In this document: positions 24,873 to 33,083 of the stretch, in pieces
Layout of the letters: every line of letters starts with the position of its first letter
How positions within the stretch are numbered: position 1 is the stretch's first letter
From: Prevotella sp. P3-122
Lineage (GTDB): Bacteria; Bacteroidota; Bacteroidia; Bacteroidales; Bacteroidaceae
Reading direction: 5' to 3'
Assembly: GCF_002251365.1 (NCBI RefSeq)
Contig: NZ_NPJH01000080.1
Location: 1-64,000, forward strand
DNA length: 64,000 nucleotides
Made by a program: the position numbers and the translations under genes
Notes under the pieces: generated by a model
The model's input: the letters and a program-made list of their open reading frames with translations, nothing else
Databases searched by the model: none
What the model was told of the DNA's origin: nothing

Positions 24873-26039
24873 ATGCCATATATGACAAACTCACCATATG
24901 CAACTGCGAGGACAAACGATGTTGAGGCCCTCAGCGCTATGATGCTCTCGCATATAAGCTTCTACAACATTGCAGGCTTGAACAGCCTATACCATGCGGC
25001 AGGCTCGGCAACAGCTGTCATGGAACACCACAATGACATCAGGCAGCTTGTCCCTGAAGCCTCGCCACGGCTTGTGGAGACTTTCAGGAATATCGACGAG
25101 CACAGACGATGGGCTGAGGACCAGATGGCATGGGCCTTGAGCAAGGGCATCACGCCGCTGCCACTCTACTCCGCAGACTATCCGCAGAGGCTTAGGGAAT
25201 GTCCCGACGCTCCCGTGGTGCTCTATTACATGGGCAATGGGCAGCTCAATGCACAGAGGGTGATATGTATTGTTGGAACTCGCCATTGTACCATCTATGG
25301 CAAGGACCTTGTGGCGGCGTTTGTCAGAGATTTGAGCAAACTATGTCCGGGCATCCTTATAGTAAGCGGGCTGGCATATGGCGTCGACATTTGTGCTCAC
25401 CGCAACGCACTTGCCGAAGGACTGCCCACTGTAGGAGTCCTTGCTCATGGCTTGGACACCATCTACCCGTCCAGCCATAGGGAGACAGCTGTGGAGATGC
25501 TGCGGGAAGGAGGACTGCTCACAGAATATCCCTCAGGCACCAATGCGGACAAGATGAACTTCGTAAGGCGCAACCGTATAGTGGCAGGAATGAGCGACGC
25601 GTGCATACTGGTGGAGAGCGCGGAGAAGGGTGGGGGACTCATAACCACAGATATTGCCAACAGCTATGGCCGTGAGGTGTTTGCCTTTCCCGGATATGTT
25701 AACGCAGAGTACAGCAAGGGATGCAACAATCTCATTCGTGACAACAAGGCCGGGCTGATAACGTCGGCTGCCGATTTCGTAAAGGCCATGGGGTGGGAGA
25801 GTGATGCCGTGTTGCAGCAGGCTAAGAGCAAGGGTATAGAGAGGCAGCTATTCCCGGACCTAACGACAGAGGAGGCACGGGTGGTGGCAGTGCTCGAGAA
25901 GACCAACGACCTGCAGATGAATATGCTCTCAAACATGTCGGGCATTGGTATCGGTCAGCTCTCGTCGCTGCTCTTCACGCTGGAGATGAAAGGGGTCATC
26001 AAGACGCTGGCTGGTGGAGTGTGCCATCTGTGCCAGTAA
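24873..26039 (+). CDS. dprA: DNA-processing protein DprA
   Basis: DprA loads RecA onto single-stranded DNA during natural transformation. The 388-residue protein has an N-terminal helical region, then the Rossmann-like core with I-V-G-T-R-H-C-T-I-Y-G, V-S-G-L-A-Y-G-V-D-I-C-A-H, G-V-L-A-H-G-L-D-T-I-Y-P, F-V-R-R-N-R-I-V-A-G-M-S and E-S-A-E-K-G-G-G-L-I-T-T. The C-terminal 60 residues look like the DML1 winged helix. An ATG three codons downstream (24882) is an equally good start. Confidence 0.93.
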   Translation: MPYMTNSPYATARTNDVEALSAMMLSHISFYNIAGLNSLYHAAGSATAVMEHHNDIRQLVPEASPRLVETFRNIDEHRRWAEDQMAWALSKGITPLPLYSADYPQRLRECPDAPVVLYYMGNGQLNAQRVICIVGTRHCTIYGKDLVAAFVRDLSKLCPGILIVSGLAYGVDICAHRNALAEGLPTVGVLAHGLDTIYPSSHRETAVEMLREGGLLTEYPSGTNADKMNFVRRNRIVAGMSDACILVESAEKGGGLITTDIANSYGREVFAFPGYVNAEYSKGCNNLIRDNKAGLITSAADFVKAMGWESDAVLQQAKSKGIERQLFPDLTTEEARVVAVLEKTNDLQMNMLSNMSGIGIGQLSSLLFTLEMKGVIKTLAGGVCHLCQ

Positions 26040-26079
26040 AAAACTGTTGATAAAATGTCCTGTTCTCACCTTTTTGCTG

Positions 26080-26087
26080 TATCTTTG
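26080..26087 (+). promoter_or_regulatory. -7 element TATCTTTG for ruvB
   Basis: TATCTTTGCATC lies 38 bases before the ruvB ATG. Confidence 0.65.
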
Positions 26088-26125
26088 CATCCGGATATAA
26101 GGAGAAAGATCCCCTCAAAACTCAT

Positions 26126-27160
26126 ATGACAGAAGACTTTGACATACATGAGCAGCGGTTTGGTAAGGGCGAGAAGGAATTTGAGAACGCTCTTCGCCCA
26201 TTGCGTTTTGCTGACTTCAACGGTCAGCAGAAGGTAGTGGAGAACCTTGAGATTTTTGTTGAGGCTGCCAAATACCGCAGGGAGCCTCTTGACCATACCT
26301 TGCTCTATGGTCCGCCGGGCTTGGGCAAGACAACGCTTAGTAATATCATCGCCAACGAGCTTGGAGTAGGATTTAAGATTACCAGCGGGCCTGTTCTTGA
26401 CAAGCCTGGAGACTTGGCGGGAATTCTCACTTCTCTCGAACCCAATGACGTACTGTTTATAGACGAGATACACCGTCTCTCGCCCGTTGTCGAGGAGTAT
26501 CTGTACTCGGCAATGGAAGACTACCGTATTGATATAATGATAGACAAGGGGCCTTCGGCACGCAGTATCCAGATAGACCTGAACCCCTTTACGCTTGTTG
26601 GCGCAACTACCCGTAGCGGTATGCTTACGGCACCACTAAGGGCGAGGTTCGGAATAAACATGCACCTCGAATACTATGACCCTGACACTCTCTGCAAGAT
26701 TATCCGTCGCAGTGCCATGCTGCTAAAGGTGCCCATACACGACGAGGCGGCAATGGAGATTTCCCGTCGCTCACGCGGTACGCCACGTATCGCCAACTCC
26801 CTGCTCCGCAGAGTCCGTGACTTTGCGCAGGTGAAGGGCAACGGCACCATAACCTCTGACATTGCCAGTATGTCTCTCCGGGCATTGAATATCGACCGTT
26901 ACGGACTTGACGAGATAGACAACAAGATACTTCTCACCATCATCGACAAGTTCCGTGGCGGACCTGTTGGTGTATCTACCATTGCCACAGCCATAGGCGA
27001 GGACCCCGGCACCATAGAAGAAGTCTATGAGCCATTCCTCATCATGGAAGGCTTCATCAAGCGCACGCCCCGTGGACGCATGGCAACGCCCTTGGCCTAT
27101 CAGCACATGGGCCGCAACCAGTTCTCTGGCAGCGGTGTCGAGCCTTCGTTGTTTGATTAA
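26126..27160 (+). CDS. ruvB: Holliday junction branch migration helicase RuvB
   Basis: RuvB is the AAA+ motor that drives Holliday junction branch migration with RuvA. The 344-residue protein has R-P-L-R-F-A-D-F at the start, Walker [10 protein letters not shown], Walker [10 protein letters not shown], sensor 1 G-A-T-T-R-S-G, L-R-A-R-F-G with the arginine finger region, and the C-terminal winged helix [12 protein letters not shown] and R-T-P-R-G-R. Length and all motifs are normal. It has its own promoter and is convergent with the MFS transporter gene. Confidence 0.97.
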   Translation: MTEDFDIHEQRFGKGEKEFENALRPLRFADFNGQQKVVENLEIFVEAAKYRREPLDHTLLYGPPGLGKTTLSNIIANELGVGFKITSGPVLDKPGDLAGILTSLEPNDVLFIDEIHRLSPVVEEYLYSAMEDYRIDIMIDKGPSARSIQIDLNPFTLVGATTRSGMLTAPLRARFGINMHLEYYDPDTLCKIIRRSAMLLKVPIHDEAAMEISRRSRGTPRIANSLLRRVRDFAQVKGNGTITSDIASMSLRALNIDRYGLDEIDNKILLTIIDKFRGGPVGVSTIATAIGEDPGTIEEVYEPFLIMEGFIKRTPRGRMATPLAYQHMGRNQFSGSGVEPSLFD

Positions 27161-27196
27161 GGGGGGAAATCTCTAAGTTGTAAGGTTCTTGCCTTT

Positions 27197-27247
27197 GCTC
27201 TATCTTCTCTATCCCATCTGTCTCCTCTATACCGTCTACCTCCTTAT
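27197..27247. repeat. CTAT-rich low-complexity spacer (tract 2 of 4)
   Basis: CTCTATCTTCTCTATCCC-type sequence lies between the ruvB stop and the convergent MFS gene stop, overlapping the last codons of the latter. Confidence 0.6.
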
Positions 27248-28531
27248 AGCCCAAACTCCATAGCAGCTTATCAGAACGAAGCATATCAGTGGGAGGCAGA
27301 AAGATACATTCACTGCTGGCATACCGAAGAGAGTTCCCTGATCGATGATTAGTCCCTGCAATGGGGGCATCAAAGCTCCGCCCACTATCGCCATGACGAG
27401 GAAGGCTGCACCGAGGGTTGTGTCCTGAGAATCAACCTTTTCCAGTGCAATACCGTAGATTGTCGGGAACATTATCGACATAAAGAGGCTTATCATCACG
27501 AGGCTGTACAGTCCGGCCATGCCCTGTATCACAACAGTACCTAAGGTGAGTATGCTTGCGCACACGCCGAAAATGGCAAGCATATTCCTTGAGTTCACAT
27601 ACTTCATGATTGCCGTTCCGGCGAACCGTCCGCATAGAGACAGGCTCATTGCGCAGATGTTATACATCTGGGCTGTTGCCTTGTCGATGCCGAGATTGTC
27701 GGCATACTGTATGATGAATGTCCACACCATAATCTGTGCTGCTACGTAGACCACCTGCGATATCACTCCATATCTATATAGCCTGTTATGCCAGAGGTTT
27801 GATAGCGTTATGCCAATCGGACGGGTGACGCCATTGTCGTTCTGTTGCTCGCCGTGCGTCTTGGGCATGCGTGTTAGCGCAATGACGACAAACATTACCG
27901 TTACCACTATGCCAATGGCCACGTATGGATCCCTGATAACAGCCAGGTCATGCAGTCTGATATTGGCTTTCTCCATCTCGCTCAGCGTTCCGAAGATTAT
28001 CTGTCCGGCCTCGTCACGTTTGTCGGAGAGCAGGTTGGGCAGTACTATCATCGATGCTATGGCCATTCCCGATAATGAGCCTACGGGATTGAAAGCCTGT
28101 GCCAGGTTTAGCCGTCGCGTAGACGTGCTCTTGTCGCCCAACGACAGTATATATGGGTTGGCTGTTGTCTCAAGGAATGCCAGTCCGAAGGTCAATATGT
28201 ACAGTGACACGCAGAAGAACGTGAAGCTCTGGCACTCTGCTGCGGGGATGAAAAGAAATGCTCCCGCCGCATATAGCCCCAGACCGAGCAGTATACCGCC
28301 CTTGTAGCTGTGCCGCCTTACGAACAGGGCGGCAGGTATGGCCATGGTGGCATATCCGCCATAGAAGGCAAACTGCACCATCGACGCCTTGGCTGCCGAC
28401 AGCTCCATAAGTGTCTGGAATGCCGCCACCATGGGGTTTGTGATGTCATTGGCGAAGCCCCAAAGGGCAAACAATGATGTGGTCAGTATAAACGGAATGA
28501 TGAACTTTCTATCTACAAGTTTCGTTTTCAT
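27236..28531 (-). CDS. Sugar:H+ symporter, FucP-type MFS transporter
   Basis: A 431-residue, 12-span inner-membrane permease. The start F-I-I-P-F-I-L-T-T-S-L-F-A-L-W-G-F-A-N-D-I-T-N-P is diagnostic of the FucP/glucose-galactose MFS branch, with the conserved Asn and Asp in helix 1. G-L-A-F-L-E-T-T-A-N-P-Y and R-L-N-L-A-Q-A-F-N-P-V-G support it. The sugar could be fucose, glucose, galactose or N-acetylglucosamine. The frame is open far upstream, overlapping the regulator gene, but the ATG at 28531 gives the family start. Its ATG lies 16 bases after the stop of the hybrid regulator, suggesting an operon in which the sensor controls uptake. Confidence 0.88.
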   Translation of the reverse strand: MKTKLVDRKFIIPFILTTSLFALWGFANDITNPMVAAFQTLMELSAAKASMVQFAFYGGYATMAIPAALFVRRHSYKGGILLGLGLYAAGAFLFIPAAECQSFTFFCVSLYILTFGLAFLETTANPYILSLGDKSTSTRRLNLAQAFNPVGSLSGMAIASMIVLPNLLSDKRDEAGQIIFGTLSEMEKANIRLHDLAVIRDPYVAIGIVVTVMFVVIALTRMPKTHGEQQNDNGVTRPIGITLSNLWHNRLYRYGVISQVVYVAAQIMVWTFIIQYADNLGIDKATAQMYNICAMSLSLCGRFAGTAIMKYVNSRNMLAIFGVCASILTLGTVVIQGMAGLYSLVMISLFMSIMFPTIYGIALEKVDSQDTTLGAAFLVMAIVGGALMPPLQGLIIDQGTLFGMPAVNVSFCLPLICFVLISCYGVWAIRR

Positions 28532-28547
28532 TATTAAGAGTTTATTG

Positions 28548-31388
28548 TTATATCTTCTTTTCTTTCCCATACTCCGATGGCGACACACCGACAATGCTCT
28601 TGAAAGACTTTGTAAAATGCGAGTATTCAGAAAAGCCGCAGTCGAAGGCGACATTCTTTAGAGGTATGCTCTTGTTGTCCTCAATCATCTTCATGGCCTT
28701 CCTTATCCTTAAGTTCATGATGAAGGTGTTGGGAGTGATGTCTGCCACTGCCGTCAGCTTGCGGTGCAGTTGTCTGGCATTCATGTTGAGTTTCTCGGCC
28801 AGTGTAGACACTGATACCACCTCGTATCTCTCCAGCATGGCGTATATATAATCCGTAGCCTTGTTCAGGAAGGCATCTGCCATCTCCATGGTAGCCATTG
28901 CCTGACGGTCATCCGCTACAACCGTTATGTCCTTGATGTCCTTGCCTGCTGCCTTTGCCTGAGAGTACTTATGTCTGAGCACTTGTCTTTGCTCCAGCAG
29001 TTTTGCTACTCTCAGCCTCAGTTCGTCAGCATTGAAGGGCTTCGGCAGATATGCGTCAACGCCTGCCTCCAGTCCTTTCAGCTTGTCTGCCTCTGTAATC
29101 TTGGCCGTGAGCATTATCACGGGTATATGGTTCACCTCCTCGTTGGACCTAATCTTACTGCACATCTCCAGTCCGTCCATCTCTGGCATCATCAGGTCAG
29201 ATACTATCATGTCGGGTATCATGCTGATAGCCTTCTTCAGACCGTCGTTGCCGTTGACGGCATATGCCACGTCGTAGTCGGCAGACAGCTGTGAGCCAAT
29301 GTACTTGGCAACGTCTCTGTTGTCCTCTATTACCAGCACCACCTTACGCTGTTGGTTGCCCTGCATACCCTCCTGTAGGTCTTCCTGCATGTCTGCTTCA
29401 GTGCTGTTGCCATTGTCGAGTCCTGCCATGGCTTCAGTCTTGGCCTGTGCCATATCGTAGTTTGCGGGATTAAGCTTCCGCACGCCCTTCACAGCTTTTC
29501 TTACAGGTATGGTCAGTGTAAATGTTGAGCCCTCGCCTTCTGTACTCTCCACGGTAATCTTGCCCTCTAAGGAGTCGGCAATCTGTTTCACCAAGGCCAG
29601 TCCGACACCTGTGCCCTTGTTTCCTGTTGCTGACGAGTAGAAAGGCTTGAAGATATTATTCTTTTCCTCCTCGCTCATGCCTTTGCCGGTGTCGGTCACA
29701 GCCAAGGTCAGCAGCTTACCGTCCGATGCCGTCTTTATTGTGATTTGTCCACCTGTGGGAGTGAATTTGAGAGAGTTCGACAGCAGGTTGCTCACCACAT
29801 TATTTATATAGTCGGGCACAAAGTCAATGTCTATATCCCCCTGCGCCTCTACGGCCAGTTCTATGCCCCTGCTTGCGGCATAGTCGTTGAAAGTCTCTGC
29901 AATCATCTTCACCTGAGCAACGATATTGCCATGCCGCCAGTCGGGCTCACCCACTCTTGATTTGATCTTTGCTATGTCTAACAGCTGCGTTACCAGTCTC
30001 AGCAGACTGTTGCCATGCCGGTAAATAGCCTCGCACTTGCTTCGCCATTCCTCATTGTCGCTCTTTTCCTTCATCTCGCCGCTCAGTCCGAGTATAACGG
30101 TCAGTGGAGTCCTGAACTCATGGGTAATATTCGTAAAGAAGTCTTCCCTCATCCCGCTTGCCTCCTGCAGGGCTTTCATGCTTGCGGCTTTTATGCGCTG
30201 CACGTAGGTCATCAGTCCCACTGTCAGAACAGACACCGTCAGCAGTATCACTCCTCCCCACAGCCAGAAGGTGCTGCGGCTTTTTTCCGCTTTCAGCTCC
30301 GACTTTGTCCTTGCCAGTATCATTTCCTGCCGCCTTCTCTCTATTGATATTCCTATGTTGTGAATGCGGTTGTTCTTGTCCTGGTCCATGATGCTGTCTT
30401 CCATGGCCTTGGCTTTCTCATACCATCTCAGAGCCTCGCGGTAGAGTCCCTTGCTGTTGTCCATCCTGTAGTGCAGAGTGTAAATCTCGCTCTCATGTTC
30501 TCTGGAGTTGAGGCCCTTCATCTCTTTGTCCACCTCCTTTAGCCATGCCTCCGCCTCAGCCATGTTGCCCGTGTCCAGTCCGAGCTGTACCAGTGCCATC
30601 ATCGGCTCCAGTGTGTGCCATTTGTCCTTCGAGTCCTTGATAAGCTCATATGCTGTCATATATTCCTGCCGTGCCATGTCATATTCTTTTGCCTGTTCGT
30701 GCAGGTTGCCGAGATAGGTGTGGCAGAGCGATAGTCCCAGCGTGTTGCTGTCCTTCTCGTTCATCTTCAGTGACATCTCGTAGTATCGTCTGGCCTCCTT
30801 GTAGTTTCCCTGTGCGTTGTATATGGCACCAATGTTTGCGTAGTTGATAGCCTGTCCCGTTGCGCTGCCCAGTTCTCTTTCTCCTGCTAATGCCTGTCGG
30901 AATGCGCTGTCGGCACGCACATAGTCTTTTATGGTAAGATATATATTGCCCAGTCCGTTCAGTGACACAACCCTGTTTTTCCTCATGGTTCTGCATGTGT
31001 CGGCAGACTCCTCGCACATCCTCCATGCCTCGTAGTGGTATTCCTGTGCTATGTCCAGCATTCCCATCCGTCGGTAGTCGGTACCGATGTTGTTCAGAGC
31101 CTGTACCCACTCGCACGTGTCGCCGGTGCTCTTGGCCAGCGTCAGTCCGTCGTTGTGCAACATTAGAGCCTCGTCATACCGTCCTTCGTCTCTCAAGTCC
31201 TTTCCTCTGTTGCGGAGCGACACCAAACTGTCGGTGAATTCGTGCGTTTTCGCGGCATTAGAGTTTTTTTCCTCACCACAGGACATATTTGTCATTGTAA
31301 GGCATATCAACCCTGCTTGTAGTATCTTTGTAGCCGCCATCCTTGTCATCTTTATATTGATTAGTATGTATAAGTATCGTAAATCCAA
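28548..31388 (-). CDS. Hybrid two-component regulator with TPR sensor (TPR-HisKA-HATPase-receiver-AraC)
   Basis: A 946-residue one-protein signalling system. The N-terminus carries a signal-like segment with M-S-C-G-E-E that could be a lipobox. Periplasmic TPR repeats follow (about 50-340, for example Y-A-N-I-G-A-I-Y-N-A-Q-G-N-Y). A transmembrane span lies near 373-395, a HisKA domain with I-T-H-E-F-R-T-P-L (His about 423), and HATPase boxes N-L-L-S-N-S-L-K-F, D-T-G-K-G-M and G-T-G-V-G-L-A-L. Then come a receiver domain with D-L-M-M-P-E-M-D-G (phospho-Asp about 727) and an AraC helix-turn-helix ending S-P-S-E-Y-G-K. Starts at 31349 or 31340 are also possible. A TPR sensor in place of the usual propeller suggests it reads a protein or peptide partner. 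It is upstream of and close to the MFS gene. Confidence 0.9.
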   Translation of the reverse strand: MDLRYLYILINIKMTRMAATKILQAGLICLTMTNMSCGEEKNSNAAKTHEFTDSLVSLRNRGKDLRDEGRYDEALMLHNDGLTLAKSTGDTCEWVQALNNIGTDYRRMGMLDIAQEYHYEAWRMCEESADTCRTMRKNRVVSLNGLGNIYLTIKDYVRADSAFRQALAGERELGSATGQAINYANIGAIYNAQGNYKEARRYYEMSLKMNEKDSNTLGLSLCHTYLGNLHEQAKEYDMARQEYMTAYELIKDSKDKWHTLEPMMALVQLGLDTGNMAEAEAWLKEVDKEMKGLNSREHESEIYTLHYRMDNSKGLYREALRWYEKAKAMEDSIMDQDKNNRIHNIGISIERRRQEMILARTKSELKAEKSRSTFWLWGGVILLTVSVLTVGLMTYVQRIKAASMKALQEASGMREDFFTNITHEFRTPLTVILGLSGEMKEKSDNEEWRSKCEAIYRHGNSLLRLVTQLLDIAKIKSRVGEPDWRHGNIVAQVKMIAETFNDYAASRGIELAVEAQGDIDIDFVPDYINNVVSNLLSNSLKFTPTGGQITIKTASDGKLLTLAVTDTGKGMSEEEKNNIFKPFYSSATGNKGTGVGLALVKQIADSLEGKITVESTEGEGSTFTLTIPVRKAVKGVRKLNPANYDMAQAKTEAMAGLDNGNSTEADMQEDLQEGMQGNQQRKVVLVIEDNRDVAKYIGSQLSADYDVAYAVNGNDGLKKAISMIPDMIVSDLMMPEMDGLEMCSKIRSNEEVNHIPVIMLTAKITEADKLKGLEAGVDAYLPKPFNADELRLRVAKLLEQRQVLRHKYSQAKAAGKDIKDITVVADDRQAMATMEMADAFLNKATDYIYAMLERYEVVSVSTLAEKLNMNARQLHRKLTAVADITPNTFIMNLRIRKAMKMIEDNKSIPLKNVAFDCGFSEYSHFTKSFKSIVGVSPSEYGKEKKI

Positions 31389-31529
31389 CTCTGTTCTATA
31401 TAGCCGGAGGTATTGCCCACCTATGATTCTTGCCGTGAGGCCGTTGTCGTCCAGTACACACCCCTAAGCTGGAGATGATCCTGTGGCTGCTGAGGCAAAA
31501 TCTCCATTTTATCGTGTTGTTGTTTTGTG

Positions 31530-31537
31530 CAAAGATA
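31530..31537 (-). promoter_or_regulatory. -7 element TATCTTTG for the TPR hybrid regulator
   Basis: Minus-strand TATCTTTGCAC lies about 140 bases upstream of the regulator start. Confidence 0.6.
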
Positions 31538-31675
31538 AGAAAAAAGTAAAAAAGTGAAAAGAAATATGGTGAAAATTACCATGAATGTAAAAAAATACAT
31601 ATTAAATTGTTCCATATTGTCCGAAATAGACGTGTTGTTGTCCGAAACTGCCATGTCGGTTGGCATTTATTGTTT

Positions 31676-31683
31676 TATCTTTG
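31676..31683 (+). promoter_or_regulatory. -7 element TATCTTTG of an orphan transcript
   Basis: TATCTTTGCAC points rightward, away from the regulator, and no gene of normal length follows; see the candidate RNA at 31690. Confidence 0.55.
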
Positions 31684-31689
31684 CACTGG

Positions 31690-31885
31690 AAATGCATATT
31701 TTAGTTATTACCCAATTATTCACTGATGTCAAGGGTGGCACCAGACTATCTCACGAATGGAAACTAAATAGCCAAGGTTACTATTGCCAACGGCGTGGTC
31801 ATCTGAAAGATGGAGGCAAGAAACCGCTAATACTCATTTTTTTAAGGCCGTTGCCCTCTCTGTAGAGCAGGGCAACGGCCATTCT
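31690..31885 (+). ncRNA. Candidate small RNA or small-peptide transcript
   Basis: A promoter at 31676 is followed about 160 bases later by a perfect 12-bp stem (31846-31857 GGCCGTTGCCCT against 31869-31880 AGGGCAACGGCC, 11-base loop). The T-run after it is weak (ATTCTCTTTATT). Between them only very short frames exist. One starts ATG at about 31727 (M-S-R-V-A-P-D-Y-L-T-N-G-N) and after its stop the same frame continues I-A-K-V-T-I-A-N-G-V-V-I, which hints at a decayed small gene. I cannot tell sRNA from remnant. No similarity to tmRNA, 6S or RNase P core motifs was seen. Confidence 0.4.
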
Positions 31886-32071
31886 CTTTATTATGGGTCA
31901 TCCGACATTTCGAGTGATTACCATTTATAGAAGTGTGCTCTGTATTTGTTGCCTTCATTGTCGATAAGGTTACAAATCTTGTCTGTGGCGTATTCATATT
32001 TGCGGTTCATGCTATATCTCGAGTGACAATATATTGTTGCGTGGTCTATGCATATATATATCATTGCCGAT

Positions 32072-32132
32072 AAGGTTAATAACCTTACGCCTGCAAGGTT
32101 AATAACCTTAAGGCCGTAAGGTTATTAACCTT
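32072..32132. repeat. Tandem palindrome array (AAGGTTAATAACCTT), 23-bp period, copy 1
   Basis: Three 15-bp palindromes at 32072-32086, 32095-32109 and 32118-32132; the third has the central bases TTA in place of TAA. Flanking GATA and TATC make the whole array symmetrical. A second locus with the same palindrome and the same following sequence GCAAACGTATTC is at 58204-58264. The rest of 31886-32285 holds no gene I can support. Confidence 0.7.
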
Positions 32133-32285
32133 ATCAGGGATGCAAACGTATTCATCTCCTATGGCAAACGGTTTCACCCACTTCATTTAATATTATAATA
32201 TACTTCAGGAATAATATATTATTATGCGTACCTCCATATTTCTGATGAACCTAAACAACTTCTGATGCAAGAAGAATAGCTTGGA

Positions 32286-32330
32286 AGGCTGTACCTACAT
32301 CACTATTGATGGTGATGTTTGGTACAGCCT
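32286..32330. terminator. 45-bp strong hairpin at the 3' end of the LOG gene
   Basis: AGGCTGTACC at the left pairs with GGTACAGCCT at the right, and ACATCAC with GTGATGT inside, leaving a small loop. It starts six bases beyond the LOG stop codon, so it probably ends that transcript or protects its 3' end. There is no clear T run on the minus strand. Confidence 0.55.
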
Positions 32331-32336
32331 CCTAAG

Positions 32337-32888
32337 CTAATTCTCCCACATGTCGGTGGAAAGATAGGCACTCACGGCTTCGTCGACGCTGTTGGCCACA
32401 AGGATATAGTCTCGCCACAGTCCCCGTATGACACCTTTTGATTGCAGGTCGTCGAGCATGGTTATGAGGGAGTCCCAGAAGCCTTTGGCGTTCAGGAGTA
32501 TGATTTTCTTGTTGTGGTAGCCTATGGTGTGTGCGGCTGCCACGGTGAATATCTCGTCAAGAGTGCCAATGCCTCCTGGCAGTGCTATGATGACGTCGCT
32601 ATGTGCGAGCAGCAGGTCCTTGCGGTCGCTGAGGCTGTCGCAGGGAATATAGATGTCAATATCCTGGAAGGCGCGCCCTCCCTTCTCGATGATTTGCGGT
32701 ACTATGCCGATGCACCTGCCCTTTGCCGCCTTGATGCTCTTGCCGAGCTGCTGCATAAGTCCGAGATTGCATCCTCCCCATACCAGTGTGTGTCCGTTGT
32801 TGCCCATCCATGTTGCCAGCTCATCGGCCAGACGGAAGAAATCCGGGTCGATGTTGTTGTTGGCAGAGCAGAATACTCCTATTTTCAT
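32337..32888 (-). CDS. LOG-family protein (TIGR00730 type)
   Basis: A 183-residue cytoplasmic Rossmann-like protein. It has P-G-G-I-G-T-L-D-E-I-F, the signature P-G-G-x-G-T-x-x-E of LOG nucleotide 5'-monophosphate phosphoribohydrolases, and W-G-G-C-N-L-G-L-M-Q near residue 40 for phosphate binding. Family members release a base from a nucleoside monophosphate, first known for cytokinin activation in plants; the bacterial substrate here is not known. The frame begins at 32915, but the ATG at 32888 gives the conserved M-K-I-G-V-F-C-S-A start. A minus-strand TACCTTTG lies about 110 bases upstream. Confidence 0.88.
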   Translation of the reverse strand: MKIGVFCSANNNIDPDFFRLADELATWMGNNGHTLVWGGCNLGLMQQLGKSIKAAKGRCIGIVPQIIEKGGRAFQDIDIYIPCDSLSDRKDLLLAHSDVIIALPGGIGTLDEIFTVAAAHTIGYHNKKIILLNAKGFWDSLITMLDDLQSKGVIRGLWRDYILVANSVDEAVSAYLSTDMWEN

Positions 32889-33000
32889 GATTGTGTATTT
32901 ATATGGTTTATACAAGATTTTTCCTCATTTGGCGGATTTTGCTTTGGCCCCTCCTTAACTCCTAATACTTAAAACCTTAAACCTTCATCTTTCACCCTTG

Positions 33001-33008
33001 CAAAGGTA
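33001..33008 (-). promoter_or_regulatory. -7 element TACCTTTG for the LOG gene
   Basis: Minus-strand TACCTTTGCA, divergent from the helicase promoter 50 bases away. Confidence 0.5.
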
Positions 33009-33050
33009 TTGTTTTTTTTCTGAAAACATTGTTCTTTGCATTAAAAGTGT

Positions 33051-33058
33051 TAACTTTG
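33051..33058 (+). promoter_or_regulatory. -7 element TAACTTTG for the DEAD-box helicase
   Basis: TAACTTTGCACC lies 25 bases before the TTG start at 33084. Confidence 0.65.
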
Positions 33059-33083
33059 CACCAAATTAAGCTTAATATCAATT

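Noticed and set aside
31554..31865. 103-codon plus-strand frame
   Set aside because: It starts upstream of the TATCTTTG promoter and runs through the terminator stem; composition is not protein-like.
31690..31885. tmRNA candidate
   Set aside because: No tRNA-like acceptor ends and no tag reading frame ending in A-L-A-A; it is too short.
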